Shown here one piece after another: positions 51,943-60,906 of a stretch of 64,000 nucleotides of DNA. The stretch covers positions 1,801,001 through 1,865,000 of the forward strand of contig NZ_PREV01000026.1 in the NCBI RefSeq assembly GCF_002959965.1, given 5' to 3'. Position numbers and translations under genes: made by a program. The notes beneath the pieces were generated by a model, which worked only from the letters and a program-made list of their open reading frames with translations, ran no database searches and had not been told where the DNA came from. Every line of letters begins with the position of its first letter. The stretch's first letter is position 1. The DNA comes from Microbulbifer pacificus (lineage in GTDB: Bacteria > Pseudomonadota > Gammaproteobacteria > Pseudomonadales > Cellvibrionaceae).

Positions 51943-53574
51943 TTACCCGAGCTTGCGCTTGGTGTTGATCACATTCACACCATCAAAACGCGTGGTGGCG
52001 CTGCCGTGAGACACGGCACTCACCTGGCTTGGCTGGCCCTTGCCGTCGAAGAAGGAACCCCCCAGGCGGTAATCGCGCTTGTCGCAGATCTGCGAACAGG
52101 AATTCCAGAACTCCTGGGTATTCGACTGATAGGCGACGTCTTCCAGCATGCCGGTGATCTTGCCGTTTTCGATTTCATAAAACAGCTGGCCGCCAAACTG
52201 GAAGTTGTAGCGCTGCTGGTCGATGGAGAAGGAACCGTCGCCGACAATATAGATGCCTTTTTCCACATCCTTGATCATGTCGTCGAGGCTCAGCTCTTCC
52301 TTGCCCGGCAGCAGTGAGACGTTCGCCATGCGCTGGAACTGCACGCTGGACCAGCTATCCGCGTAGCAGCAACCGTGGGATTCTTTCTGCCCCAGCATGT
52401 GCACCTGGTCGCGGATCGCCTGGTAGTTGGTGAGTACACCGTCTTTTACCAGATCCCAGCTGCCGGTCTGAACACCTTCGTCGTCATAGCCAACGGCGCC
52501 CAGGGAACCCGGCTGCACCTTGTCCGCAAACAGGTTGACCTTGTCGCTGCCGTATTTGAATTTGCCGCTTTTCCACTTGTCGATGGTGGCGAAGGACGTG
52601 CCGGCGTAGTTGGCCTCGTAGCCGAGCACACGGTCAAGTTCCAGCGGGTGGCCGACGGATTCGTGGATGGTGAGCCACAGATGTGAGGGATCGAGCACCA
52701 GGTCGTATTTGCCGGGGGTGACGGATTTCGCGGTGAGCTTCTCCTGGGCCTGCTGGGCGGCGAGGCGCGCATCTTCCACCATATCGTAGGAGTCACCGTA
52801 CAGCACGGTCTGTGACTGCACCTTGTGCTCGGCGCGGCCGTCCAGATATTCAAAGCCGCGACCTACCGGCATGCCCAGGCCATCGCGTGTGCGGAAGCCG
52901 CCGTCTTTCTTGTCTACCGCGGTCACGGTGAAGGGCGACCACAGTCGGTGTACATCCTGGTCGATATAGGAGCCGTCGGTAGACGCAAAATATTTTTGCT
53001 CATTCACCAGAAACAGCATGGAATTGATAAAACTGGCACCGGCATCCAGGGCGGCTTTGTTCACTTCCATCAGCAGGTCGACTTTTTCCGCCAGTGGAAT
53101 TTCCATCGCGTTTTTCTGGATCGGGGTTTTCCAGTTGACTTCGCCGTGGCCTTTTACCGGCGCCAATTGCACCGGTTCCTGCTGATACCTGGCGTTGGCC
53201 TTGGCGGTAGCCACCGCCTGCGCAGTGGCGCGGGCAATGCCATCGCTGGTCATATCGTTGGTGGCGGCAAAGCCCCAGGTACCGTTGGCGATGACCCGCA
53301 CGCCCATACCGATGGACTCGGTGTTCACCACATTCTGTACCTTCATTTCGCGAGTGACCACATACTGGTTCAGGTAGCGCCCAATGCGCACGTCCGCGTA
53401 GGAAGCGCCGAGCTTGGTGGCGGTATTCAAGGCGACATCGGCGAGTTCTTTCTTCACCGCGATGTCCATTCCGCTCTGGGTCAGCTTGCTTTCGGCAATG
53501 ACATTGCCGGACAGGGGCAGCATGGAGACACCGAGACCGGCGCCGCTCAACTGCAGAAATTTTCTACGATGCAT
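51943..53574 (-). CDS. Exported TldD-like metalloprotease, copy 1
   Basis: A 543-residue TldD/PmbA-family protein. The leader HRRKFLQLSGAGLGVSMLP is a Tat signal (RR-x-FLQ). The zinc site is H304-E305-x3-H309 in LTIHESVGHPLE, and Cys ligand candidates lie in ESHGCCYADS. In E. coli, TldD/TldE digest CcdA and process microcin B17. The sequence from about residue 40 on is very close to copy 2 at 55015 (for example GRYLNQ, GTWGFAATND, QKNA, HGCCYADSWSSVQFQRM). The 369 bases of the leader differ, so both are separately secreted. It starts at ATG 53574. Confidence 0.93.
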   Translation of the reverse strand: MHRRKFLQLSGAGLGVSMLPLSGNVIAESKLTQSGMDIAVKKELADVALNTATKLGASYADVRIGRYLNQYVVTREMKVQNVVNTESIGMGVRVIANGTWGFAATNDMTSDGIARATAQAVATAKANARYQQEPVQLAPVKGHGEVNWKTPIQKNAMEIPLAEKVDLLMEVNKAALDAGASFINSMLFLVNEQKYFASTDGSYIDQDVHRLWSPFTVTAVDKKDGGFRTRDGLGMPVGRGFEYLDGRAEHKVQSQTVLYGDSYDMVEDARLAAQQAQEKLTAKSVTPGKYDLVLDPSHLWLTIHESVGHPLELDRVLGYEANYAGTSFATIDKWKSGKFKYGSDKVNLFADKVQPGSLGAVGYDDEGVQTGSWDLVKDGVLTNYQAIRDQVHMLGQKESHGCCYADSWSSVQFQRMANVSLLPGKEELSLDDMIKDVEKGIYIVGDGSFSIDQQRYNFQFGGQLFYEIENGKITGMLEDVAYQSNTQEFWNSCSQICDKRDYRLGGSFFDGKGQPSQVSAVSHGSATTRFDGVNVINTKRKLG

Positions 53575-53616
53575 TTTTTATTCCCTATTATTTGATTCTC
53601 TGTTTTCTGCAGTGAA

Positions 53617-54948
53617 TTAAACGGCGTCTGACAGGCTGCTGAAGGTGAAGTCGCGCACTTTCAGTGCGGGAATCATTGCCGGGCCACCCCACATGTTCAC
53701 ACGTTCGGGACGCCCCATGTCTTCAATGTTGTTGAGCATGATCACCGGACTTTCATTAAAGCGGAAATTCTTGATCGGATATTTGATCTTGCCGTTCTCG
53801 ATATAGAAGGTGCCGTCGCGGGTCAGTCCGGTCAGCAGCAGGGACTGCGGGTCGACCATGCGGATATACCAGGTGCGGGTTACCAGCACGCCGCGGCGGG
53901 TATTCTTGATCAGCTCCTCGGTGGACTTGTCGCCGCCCACCATGATCAGGTTATTCGGCGACGGGATTGCGGTGGCCTTGGACTGTGTTGCCCAGTAGCG
54001 GCTGCACGGCAGGTTTTGAACCACGCCGCCTTTTACCCAGTCGATACGCGCGAGCGCCATGTGATCGTCGTCGGACCAGGGTTGTACCGGAACCTCCGCG
54101 TTCGCGGGGTCGGAGTACAGGTGCACGCGTTTGTCGAACATTTTCTCGCCGATGCGGTTGCCGCCGCCCTTCTTGCTAAGGAAGCTGCGACCTTCATCGG
54201 CACTGCGCGCGTCGAAGTTGCCCATCATGTAGGCCACGAGCCCGGATACGGCGCTCGGCTCCAGAATCACGGTGTATTTGCCTGGCTCCAGTGCGCGCGC
54301 CTCCTGCGACAGCACCGCCTTGTCGATGGCGATACCGGAACTGGAAGCGGTATTCATTTTGCCGAAATCGGTCACGTCAGATTGTGCCCAGCCTGAGCCC
54401 AGGCCGTTTTCCGTGCGCATGGTGACGGTGAAATTGGCGGTGGTGGCGGCGTGATAGCCGAACAGGCCGTTGGTATTGGCGATCGCCGCGAAGGAGCGCG
54501 CATCTTCCAGATAGCCCGCGGCCACTACATTTTTCTTCTTCGCGGCCATGATGGAATCGGCGGCGGCCTTGGCGCGCTGATCCGGAGTGATGTCTGCCGT
54601 GGCCTTGGAAAAACCATCGACCACGGTGTATTTCTGTTCTTCGAGCAGGGGCATGGCTTCCGGGTTGTCCGGCGAGAGCCGGGCCAGCTCTTCCGCTCGG
54701 CGCATGACTTTTTCCAACGCGGCATCACTGAATTCGTTGATGGTGGCAATACCGGATTTTTTGCCGAAACGGGCTTCTACGGCGAGTTCGATATCGTTGA
54801 CGATGCCGCTGGTGGAGACGCTGTTGCGGGCATAGCGGATGTTGCCGGTCTCGGCGCCGCTCAGCTGTGCGCTCGCGCCTTCCGCCTTGCTGTATTTCAG
54901 CACCTTGTCGAGAATCTGCTTGGCTTCACTTCTGGATAAAATGGCCAT
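53617..54948 (-). CDS. TldE/PmbA-like protein without signal peptide
   Basis: The partner subunit of TldD-type proteases; 443 residues from the ATG at 54948, which has GGAG about eight bases ahead (TTG at 54963 is less likely). It lacks the HExxxH of TldD, as TldE proteins do, but keeps the PmbA fold motifs: ALEPGKYTVILEPSAVSGL, GGGNRIGEKMFDKRV and LLLTGLTRDGTFYIENGKI. It has no Tat or Sec leader, unlike both neighbouring TldD genes. Export by hitch-hiking with a folded TldD or a cytoplasmic role are both possible. Confidence 0.92.
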   Translation of the reverse strand: MAILSRSEAKQILDKVLKYSKAEGASAQLSGAETGNIRYARNSVSTSGIVNDIELAVEARFGKKSGIATINEFSDAALEKVMRRAEELARLSPDNPEAMPLLEEQKYTVVDGFSKATADITPDQRAKAAADSIMAAKKKNVVAAGYLEDARSFAAIANTNGLFGYHAATTANFTVTMRTENGLGSGWAQSDVTDFGKMNTASSSGIAIDKAVLSQEARALEPGKYTVILEPSAVSGLVAYMMGNFDARSADEGRSFLSKKGGGNRIGEKMFDKRVHLYSDPANAEVPVQPWSDDDHMALARIDWVKGGVVQNLPCSRYWATQSKATAIPSPNNLIMVGGDKSTEELIKNTRRGVLVTRTWYIRMVDPQSLLLTGLTRDGTFYIENGKIKYPIKNFRFNESPVIMLNNIEDMGRPERVNMWGGPAMIPALKVRDFTFSSLSDAV

Positions 54949-55014
54949 TTTTATCTGCTCCAAAAATTTATTGTTGTTGCTGGAATGCCTGCCCGGCTCC
55001 TACCGGGCAGGGCA

Positions 55015-56646
55015 TCAGCTGATCTTGCGCTTGGTGTTGATTACATTGATCTTGTCGAAGCGGGTCGTGGCACAACCGTGAGAGACCGCACTCACCTGGC
55101 TCGGTTGTCCCTTGCCATCAAAGAAGGTGCCGCCCAGCCGGTAATCACTGCTGTCGCAGATAGCCGTACACGAATTCCAGAACTCCTGGGTATTCGACTG
55201 ATAGGCGACATCTTCCACCTGGCCGACGATTTCACCGTTTTTGATTTCGTAGAACAGCTGGCCGCCGAACTGGAAGTTGTAGCGTTGCTGGTCGATGGAA
55301 TAAGAACCGCGGCCGAGTATGTAGATACCTTTCTCCACGTCCTTGATCATCTCTTTTGCAGAGTACTGTTCTTCACCCGGTGCCAGGGATACGTTCGGCA
55401 TGCGCTGGAACTGCACGCTGGACCAGCTGTCGGCGTAACAACAGCCGTGGGATTCCTTCTGGTCGATCATGTGCACCTGGTCGCGGGTAGCCTGATAGTT
55501 CACCAGTACGCCGTCTTTCACCAGATCCCAGCGTTTGCCTGGCACTCCCTCATCGTCGTAGCCGACGGCACCGAGGGAGCCCTCCTGGATCTTGTCTGCA
55601 AACAGGTTGACCTTGTCGCTACCGTAGTTGAATTTGCCACTGCGCCATTTATCCAGGGTTGCAAAGGATGTGCCGGCGTAGTTGGCCTCGTAGCCGAGCA
55701 CGCGGTCGAGCTCCAATGGGTGTCCGACGGACTCGTGGATGGTGAGCATCAGGTGTGAGGGCTCCAGCACCAGGTCGTATTTACCTGGCTCGATGGATTT
55801 GGCGGTGAGCTTGGCCCTGGCCTGTTGTGCGGCGAGTATCGCGTCCTCCGCCATATCGTAGGAGTTCTTGTACAGGGTGGTCTCGCCGTGAATCTTGTCC
55901 TCCTCGCGGCCGTCGAGGTATTCGTAGCCGCGCCCGACAGGATCACTGAGACCGTTGCGGGTTTTGAACGCACCGCTGTCCTTGTCCACCACGGTGACCT
56001 GCATTGGCGCCCACAGCCGGTGGATATCCTGGTCGATATAGGAGCCATCAGAGGAGGCAAAATACTTCTGCTCGTTCACCAGATAGAGGGAGGAATTGAT
56101 GAAACTGGCTCCTGCCTTCAGCGCGCCGTTGTTGACCTCCATCAGGAACTCGACCTTTTCGCTGATCGGTACCTCGATCGCATTCTTTTGGATTGGCGTT
56201 CGCCAGGAAACCTCGCCGACCCCTTTCACTGGCGCCAGCTGCACCGGTTCCGTCTGATATTTCGAGTTGGCCCTCGCCACCGCCACCGCCTGGCGCGCCG
56301 CCCGGGCGATACCGTCCGCGGTCAGGTCATTGGTGGCAGCGAAACCCCATGTGCCCCCGGCGATCACACGAATGCCGGCACCAAAGGACTCGGTGTTGAC
56401 GATATTCTCGACGTTGGCTTCGCGAGTGAGTACGAACTGGTTGAGGTAGCGGCCGATGCGTACATCGGTATAGCTGGCGCCCGCCTTGCGGGCGGTGTTG
56501 AGAGCGACATCGGCGAGGGTCTTTTTGTGGCCGACGTCCATGGCATTCTCCACCAGCTGCGCGGCGGAGACCGGTGTGCCCGCCACCGGCAACAGGATGC
56601 CGCCGGTGCCGACACCGGCAAGCCTGAGGAAATTTCTTCTCTTCAT
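55015..56646 (-). CDS. Exported TldD-like metalloprotease, copy 2
   Basis: Paralogue of the gene at 51943; 543 residues from the ATG at 56646 with GGGGAGGA ahead. The leader MKRRNFLRLAGVGTGGILLP is a Tat signal (RR-x-FLR). The HESVGHPLE zinc motif and the HGCCYADSWSS segment are intact. It is the first gene of the nine-gene minus-strand group. The identity to copy 1 is high through the mature part, as judged by eye, while linkers and leader differ. The two copies could form a hetero-oligomer with TldE. Confidence 0.93.
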   Translation of the reverse strand: MKRRNFLRLAGVGTGGILLPVAGTPVSAAQLVENAMDVGHKKTLADVALNTARKAGASYTDVRIGRYLNQFVLTREANVENIVNTESFGAGIRVIAGGTWGFAATNDLTADGIARAARQAVAVARANSKYQTEPVQLAPVKGVGEVSWRTPIQKNAIEVPISEKVEFLMEVNNGALKAGASFINSSLYLVNEQKYFASSDGSYIDQDIHRLWAPMQVTVVDKDSGAFKTRNGLSDPVGRGYEYLDGREEDKIHGETTLYKNSYDMAEDAILAAQQARAKLTAKSIEPGKYDLVLEPSHLMLTIHESVGHPLELDRVLGYEANYAGTSFATLDKWRSGKFNYGSDKVNLFADKIQEGSLGAVGYDDEGVPGKRWDLVKDGVLVNYQATRDQVHMIDQKESHGCCYADSWSSVQFQRMPNVSLAPGEEQYSAKEMIKDVEKGIYILGRGSYSIDQQRYNFQFGGQLFYEIKNGEIVGQVEDVAYQSNTQEFWNSCTAICDSSDYRLGGTFFDGKGQPSQVSAVSHGCATTRFDKINVINTKRKIS

Positions 56647-57061
56647 TGTCCTCCCCGGGTCACCCGATACCAGGACTCCCGGTTCGCGGGTTATGGTCGG
56701 GTGCAGAATTATTGTCGTGCCCGCTGGATCGCAGCGGATGAACCCGTGAGGAAATCGCGCTGCCGCACTTTTGTAAAGCGGCAAGTCGTTGAACGGAGGC
56801 CTGGCGGAGCTGAGTGGTTCGAAGGAGGGCGCGGTGTGTTACGACGGCGTGTACCCCGGTAGTCGCACCGGGAACGGTCACGGGTCCAAGGGATTCCCGC
56901 TCGCATCTGCGCAATATTTGCGCGCTTTTCGACCGGCGAAAATATTCATACGTGACTTTCGGGCGCGTTGAGGCGGCTGTTTATCTCGATGTAAGCGCTT
57001 GTAATTGACGTGTCATGGATAACGTGTGTACTTTTGTATACACCGCAAGTCAGGGAATGCC
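56647..57061. other. Divergent intergenic region
   Basis: About 415 bases between the TldD copy 2 gene and the PspA operon. Near the right end are an LacI-type sequence TGTAAGCGCTTGTA (56990-57003), TTGACG (57005-57010), and TGTGTAC-TTTT-GTATACA (57025-57042). The remainder shows no gene, tRNA or repeat. Confidence 0.5.
57025..57042. promoter_or_regulatory. Inverted repeat just before the PspA operon
   Basis: TGTGTAC-TTTT-GTATACA, one mismatch between the arms, 19 bases before the ATG at 57062 and beside a possible -35 TTGACG (57005-57010). Probable operator; the regulator is unknown. Confidence 0.4.
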
Positions 57062-57517
57062 ATGCTTAACAAATCACAGTCCATATCGGCGCGCCTTTCC
57101 GCAGATGATTACGCCTATCTCATGTCGATAGACCGCAATGGCGCCGTTACCCAGAGTGAAAAGGTGCGCGAGCTGATAGCGATGGCGCGGGAGTCCGTGG
57201 GGGTGGAGAGTTTTGCCCGCGCGTATCTCGCCGCTGGCGAAACCATGTTGCCGGTGAAGGCCAGATATGCCGACGAGAACCGGCGCAGCCTGCTGGTGGA
57301 GGCGCTGCTGGAACTGGTTGCCGAGGGGGCCGCCGCGATTCAGGTGTGTGCCGACGAAGAAACCATCGGTCCCGCACTCGAACAAAAAACGCTGCCAGCC
57401 GCAGAGGCCTTCATGGAAAAGATATTGCTGGTTGCATTGCAGGATGAGCCCCGGGTGATTGATCCCAAGGCGGCGGAAATCATCCGGCAGCGATTGACGG
57501 ATTTACTCAAACGCTGA
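57062..57517 (+). CDS. Small unknown protein at the head of the PspA/YqiK operon
   Basis: From the ATG at 57062 it is 151 residues. It is mostly helical and has no leader or membrane segment. The first 40 residues (SISARLSADDYAYLMSIDRNGAVTQSEKVRELIAMA) resemble a ribbon-helix-helix or similar small regulator domain; the remaining part is an Ala/Glu-rich helical region. I do not recognise a named family. It is 62 bases ahead of the PspA gene and may regulate it. The in-frame upstream ATG at 57026 overlaps the operator-like repeat. Confidence 0.7.
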   Translation: MLNKSQSISARLSADDYAYLMSIDRNGAVTQSEKVRELIAMARESVGVESFARAYLAAGETMLPVKARYADENRRSLLVEALLELVAEGAAAIQVCADEETIGPALEQKTLPAAEAFMEKILLVALQDEPRVIDPKAAEIIRQRLTDLLKR

Positions 57518-57579
57518 CGTCTACGTGTATCCATCTGTTCAAAACCATTTCGCACACAATCACTAGAGGAAGGAAAAAT

Positions 57580-58248
57580 ATGAAAGAAGGACTGATCAAA
57601 CGCATCTCCCGTATCATTTCCGCTTCCGCCAATGCGCTGGTGGACTCGGTAGAAAACGCCACACCGCAACTGGTGATGGAGCAGGCCATTCGCGAAATCG
57701 ACGATGCCATCGCCGATGTGCGCGACCAGCTCGGTAAAGCGGAAGCGGCAAAATATCTCACCAGTAAAACGCTGAACGACGAAAACCGTCGTCACGCCAC
57801 CCTCGGTGAACAGATTGAGGTTGCGGTGCAGCAGGGGCGCGATGATCTGGCGGAGGCGGCGATTGCCAAGCAGATGGACATCGAGGCACAGATTCCGGTA
57901 CTGGAAAAAGCCCTCGCGGAAAACGACCGGGAAATCGGCGAGTTGAGTTCCTACATTGGCGCGCTGCAGGGCAAGAAGCGCGAGATGCGCGAGCAGCTGC
58001 GCGAGTTCATCAAGGCCAGCGAACATGTAGCCAACGGGACTACCGCCGAGCAGACCGGCAGCAACCGTGCGACGGCCAGCAAGGTGGAGCAGGCTTCCGG
58101 GGCATTCAACCGCGTACTGGAGAATGCTGGTGTGCCCACAACCGAGTCCAGCGCGGATGCCAGCAAACTGGCCGAACTGGAGGAGCTGGCGCGTAATAAT
58201 CGCATCAAGGAGCGTCTGGCGAAAATCAAAACCCAGACGGAGGCCTGA
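57580..58248 (+). CDS. PspA/IM30 family protein
   Basis: A 222-residue coiled-coil protein of the ESCRT-III-like PspA/IM30 superfamily that binds and remodels membranes under stress. Typical features: N-terminal amphipathic segment MKEGLIKRISRIISASANAL, the conserved ENATPQLVMEQAIREIDDAI, and a long coil to about residue 145. It has AGAGGAAGG ahead of the start. Downstream are YqiJ- and YqiK-like genes, the same combination seen in other bacteria, where PspA cooperates with flotillin. Stop and next start overlap (TGATG). Confidence 0.9.
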   Translation: MKEGLIKRISRIISASANALVDSVENATPQLVMEQAIREIDDAIADVRDQLGKAEAAKYLTSKTLNDENRRHATLGEQIEVAVQQGRDDLAEAAIAKQMDIEAQIPVLEKALAENDREIGELSSYIGALQGKKREMREQLREFIKASEHVANGTTAEQTGSNRATASKVEQASGAFNRVLENAGVPTTESSADASKLAELEELARNNRIKERLAKIKTQTEA

Positions 58249-58907
58249 TGGGTTTCTTTCTGCAAGACGGCAATCAGCTATTCACCGGGGCGCTGGTGCT
58301 GATGTTGATGATTGCCGTGCTCGAAGGGGTGATGACGCTGATCGGCGTCGGTATTTCCGACCTGCTCGACAACCTGTTGCCAGAGGTGGATGTCGATCTG
58401 GATGCGCCGGACACCGAAGCGGGTGGTGTACTCACCAAGTTGCTCGGCTGGCTACGCTTTGGCGAAGTACCGGCATTGATTCTGCTGGTGGCATTTCTGG
58501 TCGGTTTTGGGGTGACCGGGCTGCTGATCCAGATGTTTGTGGAATCTCTGTTTGGCACGCTGCTGCCGGGCTGGCTGTTGGCGATGCCGGTATTGCTGCT
58601 CGCGCTACCACAGGTGCGTTTTGTCGGTAATCTGCTGCGCAAGTTTGCCGTGGGTGATGAAACCGAGGCGGTGAGCCGGCAGGCATTTATCGGTCGGGTA
58701 GCGGTCATCACCATAGGGCAAGCCGCCGCGGGCTCTCCGGCGGAGGCACGTTTCAGCGACCAGTTCGGCACCACGCACTACGTCATGGTCGAGCCGGACG
58801 AGGGCGAAATATTTTCACAGGGAGATAAGGTGTTGCTGGTGGAAGAGCTCGGAGCCAGGTTCCGTGTCACCCGCCCAACCAGCCAGCATCTGATACAAAA
58901 CAATTAA
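58248..58907 (+). CDS. yqiJ: YqiJ-like membrane protein (NfeD-like)
   Basis: A 219-residue protein with two or three hydrophobic segments (about 18-40, 75-105, 108-125) and a C-terminal soluble domain (about 140-215) with an OB-like fold: RQAFIGRVAVITIGQA, and GTTHYVMVEPDEGEIFSQGDKVLLVE. The YqiJ/NfeD group are partners of flotillins, and the flotillin gene follows after 15 bases. It starts with an ATG overlapping the PspA stop. Confidence 0.85.
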   Translation: MGFFLQDGNQLFTGALVLMLMIAVLEGVMTLIGVGISDLLDNLLPEVDVDLDAPDTEAGGVLTKLLGWLRFGEVPALILLVAFLVGFGVTGLLIQMFVESLFGTLLPGWLLAMPVLLLALPQVRFVGNLLRKFAVGDETEAVSRQAFIGRVAVITIGQAAAGSPAEARFSDQFGTTHYVMVEPDEGEIFSQGDKVLLVEELGARFRVTRPTSQHLIQNN

Positions 58908-58922
58908 ATTGGAGAACGCTAA

Positions 58923-60617
58923 GTGATACAGAATCTTTCCAACATAGCGATTATGGCGGGAGCCGTTCTTGTAGGCCTGATCGTGATCGGCACCATCTTT
59001 GCGCGCCTGTATACCCGCGCGTCCAAGGAGCGCTCCTTTGTCCGTACCGGTATGGGCGGGCAGAAGGTGATCATGAACGGTGGCGCGCTGGTGCTGCCGG
59101 TACTGCATGAAATCATCCCGGTAAACATGAACACTCTGCGCCTCGCGGTATCCCGCAAGGAGCACCAGGCGCTGATTACCAAGGATCGTATGCGTGTGGA
59201 TGTGCTCGCGGAATTCTACCTGCGGGTGAAACCGGACAACGATGCCATCGCCAATGCGGCACAGACCCTTGGTCTGCGCACCCTGGATCCGGATGCGCTG
59301 AAAGATATGATCGAGGGCAAGTTTGTCGACGCCCTGCGCTCGGTGGCGGCGGAGATGCAGATGGCGGAACTGCACGAGCAGCGCAGCCAGTTTGTACAGA
59401 AGGTACAGCAGGTGGTTTCCGAGGATCTGCTGAAAAATGGTCTCGAGCTGGAATCGGTTTCACTGACCGGTCTCGACCAGACCCACAAGGAATTTTTCAA
59501 CCAGGACAATGTGTTCGACGCGGAAGGTCTTGCCAGCATGACGCGCTCAATCGAGGCGCGCCGCAAGGAAGTGAACGATGTTGAGCAGGAGACGCGCGTC
59601 CAGATCGAAACCAAAAACCTGGAGGCCGAGCGCCAGCGTCTGGAAATCGAAAAAGAGAAGCGCTACGCGCTTCTTGAGCAACAGCGTGAAATAGAAAACC
59701 GCGAGGCGGCGCAAAAGGCCGATATGGCCAAAGAACTCGCGGCGCAGGAAAAGGCTGCGCGCCAGGCGGAAATTGAAGCCCAGCGCGAGGTGGATCAGTC
59801 CCGCATTGCCGCTGAGCAGGCCACCCGCCTGCTGGAAATTGAAAAGGAAAAACGCCTGCAGGAGCAGGAGATCGAGCGCGAACGGATTCTGGAAGAACAG
59901 CGTATTTCCAAGCAGAAATCCCTGGAAATGGCCGAACAGGAGCGCGCCATTGCGGTCGCCGAGAAATCCAAGGAGCAGTCTGTTGCCGATCAGCAGGCAA
60001 ACGTCGCCCGCGCCGAAGCCGTGAAGGCGGAAGAACAGGTGCGTACCGCCAAGGATGTGGAAGTGGCCGAGCGCGACAAGCGCATCGAGATCATCGAAGC
60101 ACAGAAAGAGGCCGAGCGTCAGGCCACTGCCATCAAGGTAGCGGCGGAAGCGGAGAAAGCCGCGGCGGAAGACAAAGCCGAGGCCCTGCGCCTGCAGGCA
60201 TCCGCTGAGGCCGAGGCGGTACGTATCAAGGTTGAAGCGGACCGTGAGAAATATGCGGTGGATGCGGAGGGTCAGCGTCTGATGAACGAGGCCATGAACA
60301 GCCTCAGCGAAGCGCAGATTGCACTCAAGCGTATTCTCAGCCTGCACGATGCGCTGCCGAATATCATCCGCGAGAGCGTGCGCCCGATGGAGAAGATCGA
60401 AGGCATGAAGATCATTTCCGTCGAGGGCCTGAATGGTATCGACGGCCGCGCCAGCGGTGGCATCCTAGACAGCGATGGTGAGTCCAAGGGGCAGAGTCTG
60501 CCGGAAGCGCTGGTGGGCAGCGCTCTCAAGCATCGCGCCATGGCACCGCTGGTAGATTCCCTGCTGAAAGAGGCCGGTGTGGGCGACTTCAGCAAAATGA
60601 CTGAACCCCAAGTCTGA
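58923..60617 (+). CDS. yqiK: Flotillin YqiK
   Basis: A 564-residue membrane-microdomain scaffold protein. After one N-terminal helix (about 5-28) comes a SPFH/band 7 domain (about 35-210: LPVLHEIIPVNMNTLRLAVSRKE, TDQTHKEFF) and then a very long Ala/Glu/Lys coiled coil (about 220-490) with QEKAARQAEIEAQREVD-like repeats. The C-terminal tail is a flotillin-type domain. It starts at GTG 58923. It belongs to the PspA-YqiJ-YqiK operon. Confidence 0.93.
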   Translation: MIQNLSNIAIMAGAVLVGLIVIGTIFARLYTRASKERSFVRTGMGGQKVIMNGGALVLPVLHEIIPVNMNTLRLAVSRKEHQALITKDRMRVDVLAEFYLRVKPDNDAIANAAQTLGLRTLDPDALKDMIEGKFVDALRSVAAEMQMAELHEQRSQFVQKVQQVVSEDLLKNGLELESVSLTGLDQTHKEFFNQDNVFDAEGLASMTRSIEARRKEVNDVEQETRVQIETKNLEAERQRLEIEKEKRYALLEQQREIENREAAQKADMAKELAAQEKAARQAEIEAQREVDQSRIAAEQATRLLEIEKEKRLQEQEIERERILEEQRISKQKSLEMAEQERAIAVAEKSKEQSVADQQANVARAEAVKAEEQVRTAKDVEVAERDKRIEIIEAQKEAERQATAIKVAAEAEKAAAEDKAEALRLQASAEAEAVRIKVEADREKYAVDAEGQRLMNEAMNSLSEAQIALKRILSLHDALPNIIRESVRPMEKIEGMKIISVEGLNGIDGRASGGILDSDGESKGQSLPEALVGSALKHRAMAPLVDSLLKEAGVGDFSKMTEPQV

Positions 60618-60645
60618 TTCTCTTTCACTGACTGTTCGCGACATG

Positions 60646-60675
60646 GCCGGGCCACTCTGGTGGCTCGGTTTTTTT
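60646..60675 (+). terminator. Terminator after yqiK
   Basis: Stem CCGGGCCAC/GTGGCTCGG with one mismatch and a TCT loop, followed by seven T residues. Confidence 0.85.
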
Positions 60676-60795
60676 ATTGCCACTAATCCCGACCCTGTCT
60701 ACATCGCCGGTACCGTCAGCCGGTATCCGGTCACCAATATTCTCTGCGGCATCCTGTTCCCGGTCCTATTACTTGTTAGCCCCTGCGCTCGGACC

Positions 60796-60824
60796 TTGAC
60801 ATTGGTTACACGCGAAACTAAATT
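60796..60824 (+). promoter_or_regulatory. Sigma-70-type promoter of the hppD operon
   Basis: TTGACA (60796-60801), 17-base spacer, TAAATT (60819-60824), matching 6 of 6 and 4 of 6 consensus bases. It is about 83 bases before the hppD start. Confidence 0.65.
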
Positions 60825-60906
60825 CGTTGCACCTGAAACCAAGAAGACCTCCGCCGCCACAAGCCGCGTTGCAGGTCACCATAAAATTCCTTGATAGGAG
60901 GATCAC

